Shown here: one piece after another, positions 1-6,963 of the stretch
Layout: every line of letters begins with the position of its first letter
Position numbering within the stretch: position 1 is the stretch's first letter
The notes under the pieces: model-generated
The model's database searches: none
Seen by the model: the letters and a program-made list of their open reading frames with translations, nothing else
What the model was told of the DNA's origin: nothing
Position numbers and translations under genes: made by a program
DNA from: Lachnoclostridium sp. UBA1434
Lineage (GTDB): Bacteria > Bacillota > Clostridia > Lachnospirales > Lachnospiraceae
Assembly (NCBI GenBank): GCA_002329645.1
Contig: DCTS01000024.1
Location: forward strand, 17,598-33,167
Length of the DNA: 15,570 nucleotides
Reading direction: 5' to 3'

Positions 1-383
1 TTAAGGGAAAGCCGGATGCCGGGCCCGGGGAGGCTTTAATTTCATTTTTTGATAAGTATCCGAGAATTTATCCCTTTGAGGATAATGAGATTGCACTGTG
101 CGTAAAAATAGAACCCAAGGATATCGGAGGACTTCCGGCAGACGCATGGGTTCTCAGCAATAACAGCTTTTTGCTGCATGGTTTTTATTGTTATCATCAT
201 CTTATCTTTGCAAAGCTTAAGGAAGGCTTCGGAACCGGATACATACTCGGCGTTCCGGGTATATATCATAACAGGGAACGCATAATGGCCAGGATGTTCG
301 GTTTTTCCAACTTCAAGTCAATCAAAAGGAGCGCTCTGAAGCAGGGGGATTTCGGGTACTGGTACATGCCTATTAAGGTGTAA
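1..383 (+). CDS. C-terminal part of an uncharacterised protein (DUF6128-like)
   Basis: The frame is open from the window edge (first full codon at base 3) to TAA at 381-383, leaving 126 residues; the start lies upstream. The visible part is a compact globular tail rich in aromatic residues. It contains a segment reading IEPKDIGGLPADAW, then NNSFLLHGFY, GTGYILGVPGIYHNRER and finally GDFGYWYMPIKV. From memory, this order of motifs matches the C-terminal domain called DUF6128, which is frequent in Lachnospiraceae proteins of unknown role. That assignment is recognition, not a search. No membrane segment or catalytic motif is visible. The neighbouring nrdG-type gene is convergent, so this gene ends its own transcription unit. 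Function unknown. Confidence 0.75.
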   Translation, partial: KGKPDAGPGEALISFFDKYPRIYPFEDNEIALCVKIEPKDIGGLPADAWVLSNNSFLLHGFYCYHHLIFAKLKEGFGTGYILGVPGIYHNRERIMARMFGFSNFKSIKRSALKQGDFGYWYMPIKV

Positions 384-421
384 TTCCAGGATTGTAATTC
401 CAGGATTGTAATCCCAGGATG
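380..421. repeat. Three tandem 14-bp repeats
   Basis: Three head-to-tail copies of gtaattccaggatt lie at 380-393, 394-407 and 408-421. The first two are identical and the third differs at two bases. They start inside the last codons of the upstream gene and fill much of the gap before the convergent nrdG-type gene. No hairpin or T-run is evident here, so this looks like slippage rather than a terminator. Confidence 0.8.
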
Positions 422-446
422 CCGGTAAGACTTATTATACAGCCGC

Positions 447-1142
447 TTAATCGACTCCCCTTACAGCCACATATTTTACATAAGGGGTCAGCAGCTCCTT
501 ATAGGCAAGGAGAGTTTCCTTGTCCGGCGCTGAAAGGCCCGGCTCAAGCACATCCCCTGAATCCTTGTAGGACTGGAGATAATAGGCCTTTGCCCCTTTT
601 ATCCAATTGCCTATGGATATCATGTCCTGTGATGAGTGATGCTCCTTAACCACTGTTGTTCTGAATTCATAATCAACAGGCTCCTTAAGCAGGAAGGCGA
701 TGCTTTCTTCCACAGCTTTTGTATCGAAGCTGCCGATTCCGGCAGACTTGCCGTAATGCTCCTTTGAATTCTTAATATCCATTGCTATATAATCAATTAA
801 GTTTACTTTCACAAGCTCTCTGAGCATATCCGGATTGGTTCCGTTCGTATCCAGCTTTATCTTATATCCCATAGCCTTGATATCGCTAATAAGGCCTGTA
901 AGTCCGGGATGGATTGTGGGTTCACCGCCTGTTATGCATACTCCCTCAAGGATGCCCTTTCTTTTTTGCAGATACTCAAGCACCTCTTTCTCCGGTATTG
1001 AAGGCTGGGTGCTGATCCTCGTAACAAGGGAGGAGTTATGGCAAAAAGGGCATCTTAAGTTGCAGCCTCCAATGAATATAGTTGCTGCAAGATGCCTGGG
1101 ATAATCCAGAAGAGTGGTTTTAACAAGGCCGGTTATCTGCAT
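447..1142 (-). CDS. nrdG: Anaerobic ribonucleoside-triphosphate reductase activating protein (radical SAM, NrdG2 type)
   Basis: This 231-residue protein is a radical-SAM enzyme. It carries the 4Fe-4S ligand motif CX3CX2C (Cys27, Cys31, Cys34, in GGCNLRCPFCHN) and the SAM-binding TGGEP at 71-75. The opening residues, ITGLVKTTLLDYP, followed by AATIFIGGCN, are typical of the NrdG2 branch. Members of this branch are annotated as activases that place the glycyl radical on class III (anaerobic) ribonucleotide reductase. The start is supported by AGGTGA a few bases upstream of ATG at 1142. No nrdD is present here, so the partner must be elsewhere, or the enzyme may activate a different glycyl-radical enzyme. 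It is divergent from tadA across an 86-bp gap. Confidence 0.85.
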   Translation of the reverse strand: MQITGLVKTTLLDYPRHLAATIFIGGCNLRCPFCHNSSLVTRISTQPSIPEKEVLEYLQKRKGILEGVCITGGEPTIHPGLTGLISDIKAMGYKIKLDTNGTNPDMLRELVKVNLIDYIAMDIKNSKEHYGKSAGIGSFDTKAVEESIAFLLKEPVDYEFRTTVVKEHHSSQDMISIGNWIKGAKAYYLQSYKDSGDVLEPGLSAPDKETLLAYKELLTPYVKYVAVRGVD

Positions 1143-1174
1143 ATTGTCACCTCTATGGGGTTATGATAAAATAA

Positions 1175-1203
1175 ATGATAGCAGATTTATAATCCGGAGT
1201 CCA
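1175..1203 (-). promoter_or_regulatory. Putative promoter of the nrdG-type gene in the divergent gap
   Basis: On the minus strand, TGGACT (1203-1198) is followed after 17 bases by TATCAT (1180-1175). TGC just upstream (1183-1181) gives an extended -10. A plus-strand TATAAT at 1188-1193, possibly serving tadA, lies inside the same stretch but has no good -35. The two divergent promoters would therefore overlap. Confidence 0.4.
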
Positions 1204-1228
1204 GAAGAACAATAAAAGGAACATTAAT

Positions 1229-1777
1229 ATGACAACAGATGAGAAATATATGAGGGAAGCCTTAAAGCAGGCAAAAAAGGCTTATCGCATAGGTGAAGTG
1301 CCCATCGGCTGTGTAATCGTATATCAGGATAAAATCATAGGGAGAGGGTACAATAAAAGAAACACTAAGAAAACCACGCTTGCCCATGCAGAGCTTACAG
1401 CCATAAGCAGGGCCAGCAGGGTAATGGGAGACTGGAGACTTGAGGATTGTACGGCATATGTGACACTGGAGCCATGCCAGATGTGTTCCGGCGCAATTGT
1501 ACAGGCAAGAATGAAAAGAGTCGTAGTAGGAACCATGAATCCCAAAGCCGGATGCGCCGGTTCAATACTTAATCTGCTTCAGAACGAGCAATTCAACCAT
1601 CAGGTAGAGCTTCAAACCGGCATACTTGAAGAGGAGTGCTCAAGAATTCTGCAGGACTTTTTCCGTGAGCTGCGCATAAGAATTAAACGGGAAAAGGATG
1701 CCGCAGGCAGTCAGTCGGAGGATGAGCATATAGAAGAAACCGGAGAGGAAACCGGATTTTTTGATGGAAAAGCTTGA
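1229..1777 (+). CDS. tadA: tRNA-specific adenosine deaminase TadA
   Basis: This zinc-dependent deaminase converts adenosine-34 of tRNA-Arg(ACG) to inosine, which widens wobble decoding. The 182-residue product shows the family signature. His53 and Glu55 (HAE) supply a zinc ligand and the proton shuttle. Cys83 and Cys86 (PCQMC) supply the other ligands. The usual VPIGCVIV strand and the C-terminal helices, including FFRELRIR, are also present. It is somewhat longer than the E. coli enzyme (about 167 residues); the extra part is an acidic tail from about residue 155. AAAGGA sits about 6 bases before the ATG. The SRP RNA promoter begins 3 bases after the stop, matching the tadA-SRP RNA order common in Firmicutes. 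Confidence 0.95.
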   Translation: MTTDEKYMREALKQAKKAYRIGEVPIGCVIVYQDKIIGRGYNKRNTKKTTLAHAELTAISRASRVMGDWRLEDCTAYVTLEPCQMCSGAIVQARMKRVVVGTMNPKAGCAGSILNLLQNEQFNHQVELQTGILEEECSRILQDFFRELRIRIKREKDAAGSQSEDEHIEETGEETGFFDGKA

Positions 1778-1780
1778 GTG

Positions 1781-1809
1781 TTGACATGATTGGGTAAAAG
1801 CTATATACT
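1781..1809 (+). promoter_or_regulatory. SRP RNA promoter
   Basis: TTGACA (1781-1786) and TATACT (1804-1809) are separated by exactly 17 bases, a near-perfect sigma-A promoter. Transcription would start near 1816, about 25 bases before the mature SRP RNA 5' end inferred from the closing stem. A processed leader is therefore likely. Confidence 0.8.
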
Positions 1810-1840
1810 TGTACAATGCAATTCATTTACGTCATAAAGT

Positions 1841-2106
1841 TTCCGTGCAGCCGGGGAGATAGCGGTGCCCTGTACCTGCAATCCGCTACAGCAGGGGTGA
1901 TGTCCTGCCCAGGGTGACTTACTGTAAGGCCGCCTCTTATAAGTGATGTTGACGTTTGGGTCTTGCGCAACAGGAATTTGTGAACCGTGTCAGGTCAGGA
2001 ATGAAGCAGCACTAAGCAAAACCTTCTGTGTGCCGCAAGGAAGCCTGGATCGAGTTAACTGTAAGGGTAACGCTTATGGTAAGCATTCAAAGCAGGACGC
2101 ACGGAA
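1841..2106 (+). ncRNA. ffs: Signal recognition particle RNA, large Gram-positive type (scRNA)
   Basis: This is the RNA scaffold of the signal recognition particle, which binds Ffh and targets nascent membrane and secreted proteins. Three parts are recognisable. The 5' Alu portion includes GGGGAGATAGCGGTGCCCTG followed by CTGCAATCCGCTA. The domain IV Ffh-binding hairpin lies at about 1989-2010, with its CAGG/AGCAGC internal loop and GGAA tetraloop. A closing stem pairs ttccgtgc at 1841 with gcacggaa ending at 2106. The length of about 266 nt fits the long Bacillus/Clostridium form that retains the Alu domain, not the short E. coli 4.5S form. The tetraloop stem is UCA/UGA instead of the more usual UCC/GGA, so pairing is preserved. 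The exact ends are inferred from the stem. Confidence 0.93.
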
Positions 2107-2139
2107 TAAATTATAAATAATCAGAACTGGTTTCCAATG

Positions 2140-2194
2140 AACCCTTGGGTATCATAAATGAAACAGATGGTTTCATTTATGATACCCAAGGGTT
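2140..2194. repeat. Perfect 25-bp inverted repeat (long hairpin)
   Basis: The left arm 2140-2164 and the right arm 2170-2194 are exact reverse complements, with a 5-base loop (agatg). The hairpin starts about 34 bases after the SRP RNA. It is not followed by a T-run, so it is not a standard intrinsic terminator, although it could stop or protect SRP precursor transcripts. The right arm is the first copy of the adjoining tandem repeat. Confidence 0.9.
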
Positions 2195-2271
2195 TCTAAA
2201 TACAACCCATGGTCGCATTAATGATACCCAAGGTATTCCTAAATACAACCCATGATTGCATTTATGATACC
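2174..2271. repeat. Tandem 42-43 bp repeats, two and a third copies
   Basis: Unit 1 (2174-2215) and unit 2 (2216-2258) both run from catt(t/a)atgataccc through ctaaatacaacccatg. A third, partial copy begins at 2259 with catttatgatacc. Unit 2 differs from unit 1 at several bases plus one insertion. No gene is visible in the 388-base gap between the SRP RNA and the next start codon (2107-2494). From about 2285 onward the gap is plain AT-rich sequence leading into a promoter. Confidence 0.8.
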
Positions 2272-2422
2272 ATTGATCTCATCAGGAGTCGGTTTTACGG
2301 ATAATCAAATTTTGCATAATAAATTTCTGAAAATTCAAATTCTACAAACTCAATTTCTCATACAGTCAATATAAAAACCCATACTTTATTACTATTTCGC
2401 AATTATATGACAAATTTCACTT

Positions 2423-2449
2423 TTGATATTGAAATAATTGTTATATAAT
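2423..2449 (+). promoter_or_regulatory. Putative promoter of the CNB-like/AAA gene pair
   Basis: TTGATA (2423-2428) and a perfect TATAAT (2444-2449) are 15 bases apart, which is short. An alternative -35, TTTTGA (2421-2426), would give 17. Transcription would begin near 2456, downstream of an in-frame ATG at 2438. That supports 2495 as the true start of the next gene. Confidence 0.5.
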
Positions 2450-2494
2450 AAGGATGAATCCAACATCACCCTTTACATTATCGGAGGGTATAGC

Positions 2495-4825
2495 ATGAAA
2501 TGTAAGATAGTCCCCAATGCTGTAAATCAATTCTACAAAGGCACCGATATTTTCACGGAAGGTGAAGAGGTGACAGGTATAGCACTGGTTCTTAAGGGAA
2601 GGATACTGGTACACAATGACGGTTCCAAACTTCTTATGAATTCAGGTGCGTTCATCGGAATCAATGATTTATTCAGGGGAGTCCGACAAAGTACATATAC
2701 AACGCAGGATGATGCAATGCTTTATATATTCGGGATAAACCGGAGCGATGATATGGAAAGCATTCTTTCCATTAACAAGGATTACCACGGGCTTATTATT
2801 GCTTCCCACAATAAAATAATTAATGAGCTGGACAGAATTTTTGGGGACCTTATAAAGCTGGGAATACATACTTACCGGTTTATTAAGGATTATTACAAGG
2901 AATATAAGAAATCGGCAGAAGAGCTGGGCTTTTCGGCCAAATCCTCCAAGCTTGTGGAGACGATTGAGCATGTTCTGCCCGATCTGGAGCCTGAACAGGA
3001 CAGGATTAATTATTATATAGAATGCAGCAGTATGCCTTTAGATGTTGTGAAGGCATACTATTCTTATGGTAATAATATAACCTTATACCAGATTAGGGAT
3101 CAGATTGAGGTTATAAACAAGCTTATAGACGCACTCAAGGAATATTCCGCCAGCTTCATGCAGCTGATGTCGGGACTTTATAATGACAGTGACAGCTGCC
3201 TGTTCAGACTTTTTGCAGAATATGCTATAGATATTGAAGCAGCAGGAGGCAGCGTCAAGCCGGTCCTTGAAATTATTGATAAAGTCATTGAACAGATCAA
3301 TACAGCCGATAATTTCTGCGAACATAATCTTGGCAAAAGGCCCTACCTTGACAGAAGGAAGATGGAAGACACTTACCATATGCTGCTTACCGGCACCGGA
3401 AGCAATAGTGCGGCGGCCAAAACCTATCTGAAATACACAAGGGAGGATACGGCAGCAGCCTTGTCGGAGCTTAAGAATTCCTTTGAGAAGATATTGGAGT
3501 ATGCGGGCGTTGATGAAGAGACAGCCGAGGGAATGAAGGAGGTTATGCTTAGCTTCATCAATATGAAGGACAGGATATCCAATGATGATTACGCAAGAGC
3601 TATCCGCAAGAAGCTTACGGTAAACCATTATATAATACTTAAGGCCGTTTTTATCAGAGCATACAGGGATAAAGAGGTCCCCAGAATTATTGATATGTTT
3701 CTGAATTACGGCTATGCAGACGAAAGGCTGCTTTCGGAGGAACAGCTGCTTTCACTGTATTTTCTTAATGAATCTAAGACAGAAGAAGAAATTCCGGTAT
3801 ATAATCTAAAGGAATGGCTGACGCTTATATATGAAGGCAGGAAAGATCCGTCCAAAAATGAATTTGACCAGGAGTATCCGGAGGTTCTGGCATCCTATAA
3901 GAAGCAGGGCAAATACAGTGACAGTGAATTAAAGGAGATGGCGGTTAATCCCGATATAAGGCTGGAGCATGAGATACAAAACATGATTCGCTATAACAAC
4001 AGGACCACCAACGGGCAAATAACCAGCTTCGTTCCTGTGCTTCATAAGGATATGTCAGATTCAACCTTTGACCGCCTATATCTTACTCCTGATAAGGTTG
4101 CCGATTCCGTAAGAGAATTAATGGAGACAGACTATTCCATATTCGACAGGGAAGTCATCTATGCCGGAACAGGGAATAACATATCTAAGGAATATATCAT
4201 AAAAAGGGTATACCCGGATATTATTCTTATGCCGACGGTAGGCGTCAACGGCATTATGTGGCAGGAAATAACGGGAAGGAAAAGAGACAGCGCCGGACGC
4301 TTCCTTCTTCCTGTATTTTGTGAAAGTGATTTGAACCAGATACTGGTCAAGGTGTTTGGAAGGTTCAGATGGGAGATGTGCAGAACCATCGAAGGTCTGG
4401 CATGGAACGATATTAAGCATAAATCCCTTACCGCCGAATATTGCGATTACCTGCAATTCTATCGCAAGAACAGGGAGCTGTCGGAGGAACGTAAGGAAAA
4501 GATCAAGCAGCAGATTCAAAGAGGAAGAAACACCAGAGAGATATTCGTAATTGATTATGAGCAATGGATCAATTATGAAGCCAGGGGAGCTGTAAAGCTT
4601 AGCAAGCCTGTACGAGAGATTTTAGCTACATACTGCCCGTTTTCCAGAAAGATCCGGGATGCTTTGATTAACCAGCCCTTGTTTGAGGAAGCCATGGCAC
4701 GGTTTGTCAGAGAGAGGAATAAAAAGATCAGGGAAATGGAAGGCAGATTTAGACAGCTGGTCAAGGATAATGTGAAGCTTACCAAGGAGCTGGAGGATAC
4801 GCTAAACTATTACAAGGAGACTTAA
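2495..4825 (+). CDS. Conserved hypothetical protein with N-terminal cyclic-nucleotide-binding-like domain
   Basis: This is a 776-residue protein of unknown function. Residues about 10-85 resemble a Crp-type beta-roll: FYKGTDIFTEGEEVTGIALVL, then GRILVH, GAFIGINDLF and RQSTYTTQDDAMLYIF. The ligand cassette lacks the canonical GE-L pattern, so binding of cAMP is doubtful. No helix-turn-helix follows, so it is not an ordinary Crp/Fnr regulator. The rest is mainly helical and soluble. A conserved-looking segment reading DIILMPTVGVNGIMWQEI lies in the last third, and a charged, probably coiled-coil tail covers about the last 45 residues. ATG at 2495 is chosen because CGGAGGG lies about 7 bases upstream; the ATG at 2438 has no such site and falls in the promoter. 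Only 92 bases separate it from the next gene, so the two are probably co-transcribed. Confidence 0.8.
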   Translation: MKCKIVPNAVNQFYKGTDIFTEGEEVTGIALVLKGRILVHNDGSKLLMNSGAFIGINDLFRGVRQSTYTTQDDAMLYIFGINRSDDMESILSINKDYHGLIIASHNKIINELDRIFGDLIKLGIHTYRFIKDYYKEYKKSAEELGFSAKSSKLVETIEHVLPDLEPEQDRINYYIECSSMPLDVVKAYYSYGNNITLYQIRDQIEVINKLIDALKEYSASFMQLMSGLYNDSDSCLFRLFAEYAIDIEAAGGSVKPVLEIIDKVIEQINTADNFCEHNLGKRPYLDRRKMEDTYHMLLTGTGSNSAAAKTYLKYTREDTAAALSELKNSFEKILEYAGVDEETAEGMKEVMLSFINMKDRISNDDYARAIRKKLTVNHYIILKAVFIRAYRDKEVPRIIDMFLNYGYADERLLSEEQLLSLYFLNESKTEEEIPVYNLKEWLTLIYEGRKDPSKNEFDQEYPEVLASYKKQGKYSDSELKEMAVNPDIRLEHEIQNMIRYNNRTTNGQITSFVPVLHKDMSDSTFDRLYLTPDKVADSVRELMETDYSIFDREVIYAGTGNNISKEYIIKRVYPDIILMPTVGVNGIMWQEITGRKRDSAGRFLLPVFCESDLNQILVKVFGRFRWEMCRTIEGLAWNDIKHKSLTAEYCDYLQFYRKNRELSEERKEKIKQQIQRGRNTREIFVIDYEQWINYEARGAVKLSKPVREILATYCPFSRKIRDALINQPLFEEAMARFVRERNKKIREMEGRFRQLVKDNVKLTKELEDTLNYYKET

Positions 4826-4917
4826 GCCATAATGCTTGCCTGTTCAGGCCTGTGTCCGGAAAGCAGTCCGGCAGGTGACGGCATGCAAAACCTGATTTAT
4901 CTTAAGGAGGTTATACC

Positions 4918-6963
4918 ATGGCCGGTTACGAAATAATGATTAAAACAGAGGAATTAAGGAAAAAGGTCCGGGCAGGGGATTATTCTTCTGCACTGAGAGT
5001 CCTTGATACTATTGATATAAAAAAGGTAAAAAACACTGCCGATTTAAGTCTCATGGCTGAGGTTTATATGCAGAACGGACGCTATGAGGAGGCATATGAT
5101 ATATATTACAAGGTATATGGCAGAACGAAAACACGTACGGCACTGTTCAGGCTTATTTACACAGCTATCAAGAAAAACAGCATGGATGAAGCCGTTATGT
5201 ATCTGTCTGAATATGAAAAGCAGGCTCCCGATGATTTTTATATACATATTTTCCGTTATCAAATTGATAAAAGAAGGGGCAAGCCTTATAAAACCCTGAT
5301 AGATCATTTAAAAGCACTTAAGAAGAAGGAGTATATCGAGCAATGGGCATACGAGCTGGCAAAGCTGTATTATAAGGCAGGTATGGAGGAGGAATGCATC
5401 AGAGAATGTTCTGATATTATATTGTGGTTTGGGGAAGGCAGCTATGTTGAGAAGGCGAGGCTTCTGCGCGCCTACTATTCTGGTGAGGCAGACAAGGATG
5501 AAATCATGGAAGAATTGAAGCGCAGAGCCTTTCAGGATACCTCCAGATGGGATATAAAGGATGAGCTTAAGAAGGCGGAAGGAGATTATAGCGCTAATAA
5601 TATAAAAAGCGCAAAGGATAATGAGGATGATGATATCTCCGCGGAAAATATAACAGTCGAATATTCTGATGACAAAGCCGTGGATGAATTAATCGAAACA
5701 ATGAAAAAGGATGTTGAAGAAATCCTTTCAGGGGAAGACAATAAAAGTCGATATGCCGACAATGCGGCATATGAAGAACCTACTGCAGACAATGCAGCGT
5801 ATGAAGAACCTGCAAAGGATAATGCAATATATGGAGAGCCGTCTGAGGATAATGCAGCATATGAAGAATCGGCTGCCGACAATGCGGCGTATGAAGAACC
5901 TGCTGCCGACAATGCAGCATATGAAAAACCGGCTGCATACGATACAGTATATGAAGAACCTGCTGCAGACAATACGGCATATGAAAAATCTTCTGCAGAT
6001 AATACAATGTATGAGAAACCGGCTGCAGACAATACAATGTATGAGGAACCGGCTGGCGACCATGCAGCACAGGATGAACAGGTTTCAAAACGGGAATACA
6101 TATTTGCCGGCCGGGACAGGATCGATACGGAAGCTGAGGCCGAGCTTAAAAGGCTTATTGAAGAGGAGGATGAAGGCGAGGGCAGAAGGCTTAAGCAAAT
6201 TGCCGAAGAGTATGATTTTGATTTATTTGAGGTATTCGGCAATTTTCTGCATGTCAGGCATGTCAGAAAGCAGCTTGCCAATAGTCTGGAGCTTATCCAG
6301 GACAGGCGCACAAAAAGCGTGCAGATGATAATTACGGGAGCATCCGGCTCGGGAAAAACAGAGCTTGCCAAGGACATATCGATTTTCCTCTACAGGACAG
6401 GCAGGTTAAAATCCTCCAAGGTTGCCAAAATAACGGCTGAAAAGCTAAACAGTATAGATATACTAAAAAAGAAGGATGCTCTGAAGGATTGCTGTCTTGT
6501 TATTGAAAATGCAAGTGAATTAAAAGCTTCGGCTGTGAACAAGCTGCTGGAGCTTATAAGATATTACCGTGGCGATATAGCAGTAATATTTGAAGTAAAC
6601 AGGAAAAACATGAACAAGCTGTTTCGTATATGTCCCAAGCTGATGGAAATGTTCCAGAACAGAATACATCTTTCTTCGTATACGGAGGAGGAATTGCTTG
6701 GTTTTGCATATGCCGGAATAAAGCAAAAGGATTACCGTCTTTTAAACGGAGCGGACAAGATTCTTAAAGAAGCGGTGTATAATATAGTAAAAGAATATGG
6801 TCCTGGCGAACAATTGGGACAAATTCGCAAAACCATAGATACAGCGATGAACAGTGCGGACATCCGCATGGGAAAACAGCTGCCCGGTCTTGCAGCAGAG
6901 GGAAAGCTTGGCGAGGTTGAGCTATTATCAATCCTGCCGGAGGATTTTGAAGCTAAAGCTTGA
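4918..6963 (+). CDS. TPR-like, acidic-repeat and AAA-like P-loop ATPase protein of unknown function
   Basis: The 681 residues divide into three parts. Residues about 1-215 are helical TPR-like repeats (for example YMQNGRYEEAYDIYYKVY), a likely protein-binding scaffold. Residues about 220-400 are an acidic, low-complexity linker containing eleven 10-residue repeats (279-388). Residues about 420-681 are an ATPase domain with Walker A GASGSGKT at 474-481. The strand ending CCLVIEN (Glu530-Asn531) stands where Walker B is expected, so the usual Asp-Glu pair is replaced. It may bind ATP with weak or altered hydrolysis. No signal peptide or membrane helix is visible. AAGGAGG 7 bases before the ATG decides the start. 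It follows the CNB-like gene in the same direction, across a gap holding two short hairpins without T-runs. A joint function is inferred from position only. Confidence 0.82.
   Translation: MAGYEIMIKTEELRKKVRAGDYSSALRVLDTIDIKKVKNTADLSLMAEVYMQNGRYEEAYDIYYKVYGRTKTRTALFRLIYTAIKKNSMDEAVMYLSEYEKQAPDDFYIHIFRYQIDKRRGKPYKTLIDHLKALKKKEYIEQWAYELAKLYYKAGMEEECIRECSDIILWFGEGSYVEKARLLRAYYSGEADKDEIMEELKRRAFQDTSRWDIKDELKKAEGDYSANNIKSAKDNEDDDISAENITVEYSDDKAVDELIETMKKDVEEILSGEDNKSRYADNAAYEEPTADNAAYEEPAKDNAIYGEPSEDNAAYEESAADNAAYEEPAADNAAYEKPAAYDTVYEEPAADNTAYEKSSADNTMYEKPAADNTMYEEPAGDHAAQDEQVSKREYIFAGRDRIDTEAEAELKRLIEEEDEGEGRRLKQIAEEYDFDLFEVFGNFLHVRHVRKQLANSLELIQDRRTKSVQMIITGASGSGKTELAKDISIFLYRTGRLKSSKVAKITAEKLNSIDILKKKDALKDCCLVIENASELKASAVNKLLELIRYYRGDIAVIFEVNRKNMNKLFRICPKLMEMFQNRIHLSSYTEEELLGFAYAGIKQKDYRLLNGADKILKEAVYNIVKEYGPGEQLGQIRKTIDTAMNSADIRMGKQLPGLAAEGKLGEVELLSILPEDFEAKA
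5752..6081 (+). repeat. In-frame 30-bp repeats coding for a 10-residue acidic motif
   Basis: Eleven consecutive 30-bp units encode variants of AADNAAYEEP (residues 279-388); the eleventh, AGDHAAQDEQ, is degenerate. Asp3, Tyr7 and Glu8 are the best-kept positions. Copies differ at many bases yet no unit is shifted in phase, so the array has diverged while the reading frame has been kept. Confidence 0.92.

Noticed and set aside
2140..2194. Long hairpin as a standard intrinsic terminator for the SRP RNA
   Set aside because: No T-run follows the stem, and the arm is part of a tandem array, so a plain terminator does not explain it.
2174..2271. CRISPR array
   Set aside because: There are only two and a third copies of a head-to-tail repeat with no variable spacers and no cas gene nearby.
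2438..2494. Earlier in-frame ATG for the CNB-like protein
   Set aside because: It has no ribosome-binding site and lies within the predicted promoter, whereas 2495 has CGGAGGG at good spacing and begins the recognisable domain.
4826..4917. Two short hairpins between the CNB-like and ATPase genes as a terminator
   Set aside because: The stems are 4-5 bp and no T-run follows; co-transcription remains the simpler reading.
5586..6377. Long antisense open frame (263 codons, Ser/Ala/Tyr-rich) and a plus-strand frame at 5711-6328 with Met-Lys-Asn repeats
   Set aside because: Both are by-products of the in-phase 30-bp repeat and its biased composition; neither has a ribosome-binding site or a recognisable domain, and the real frame is the ATPase gene.
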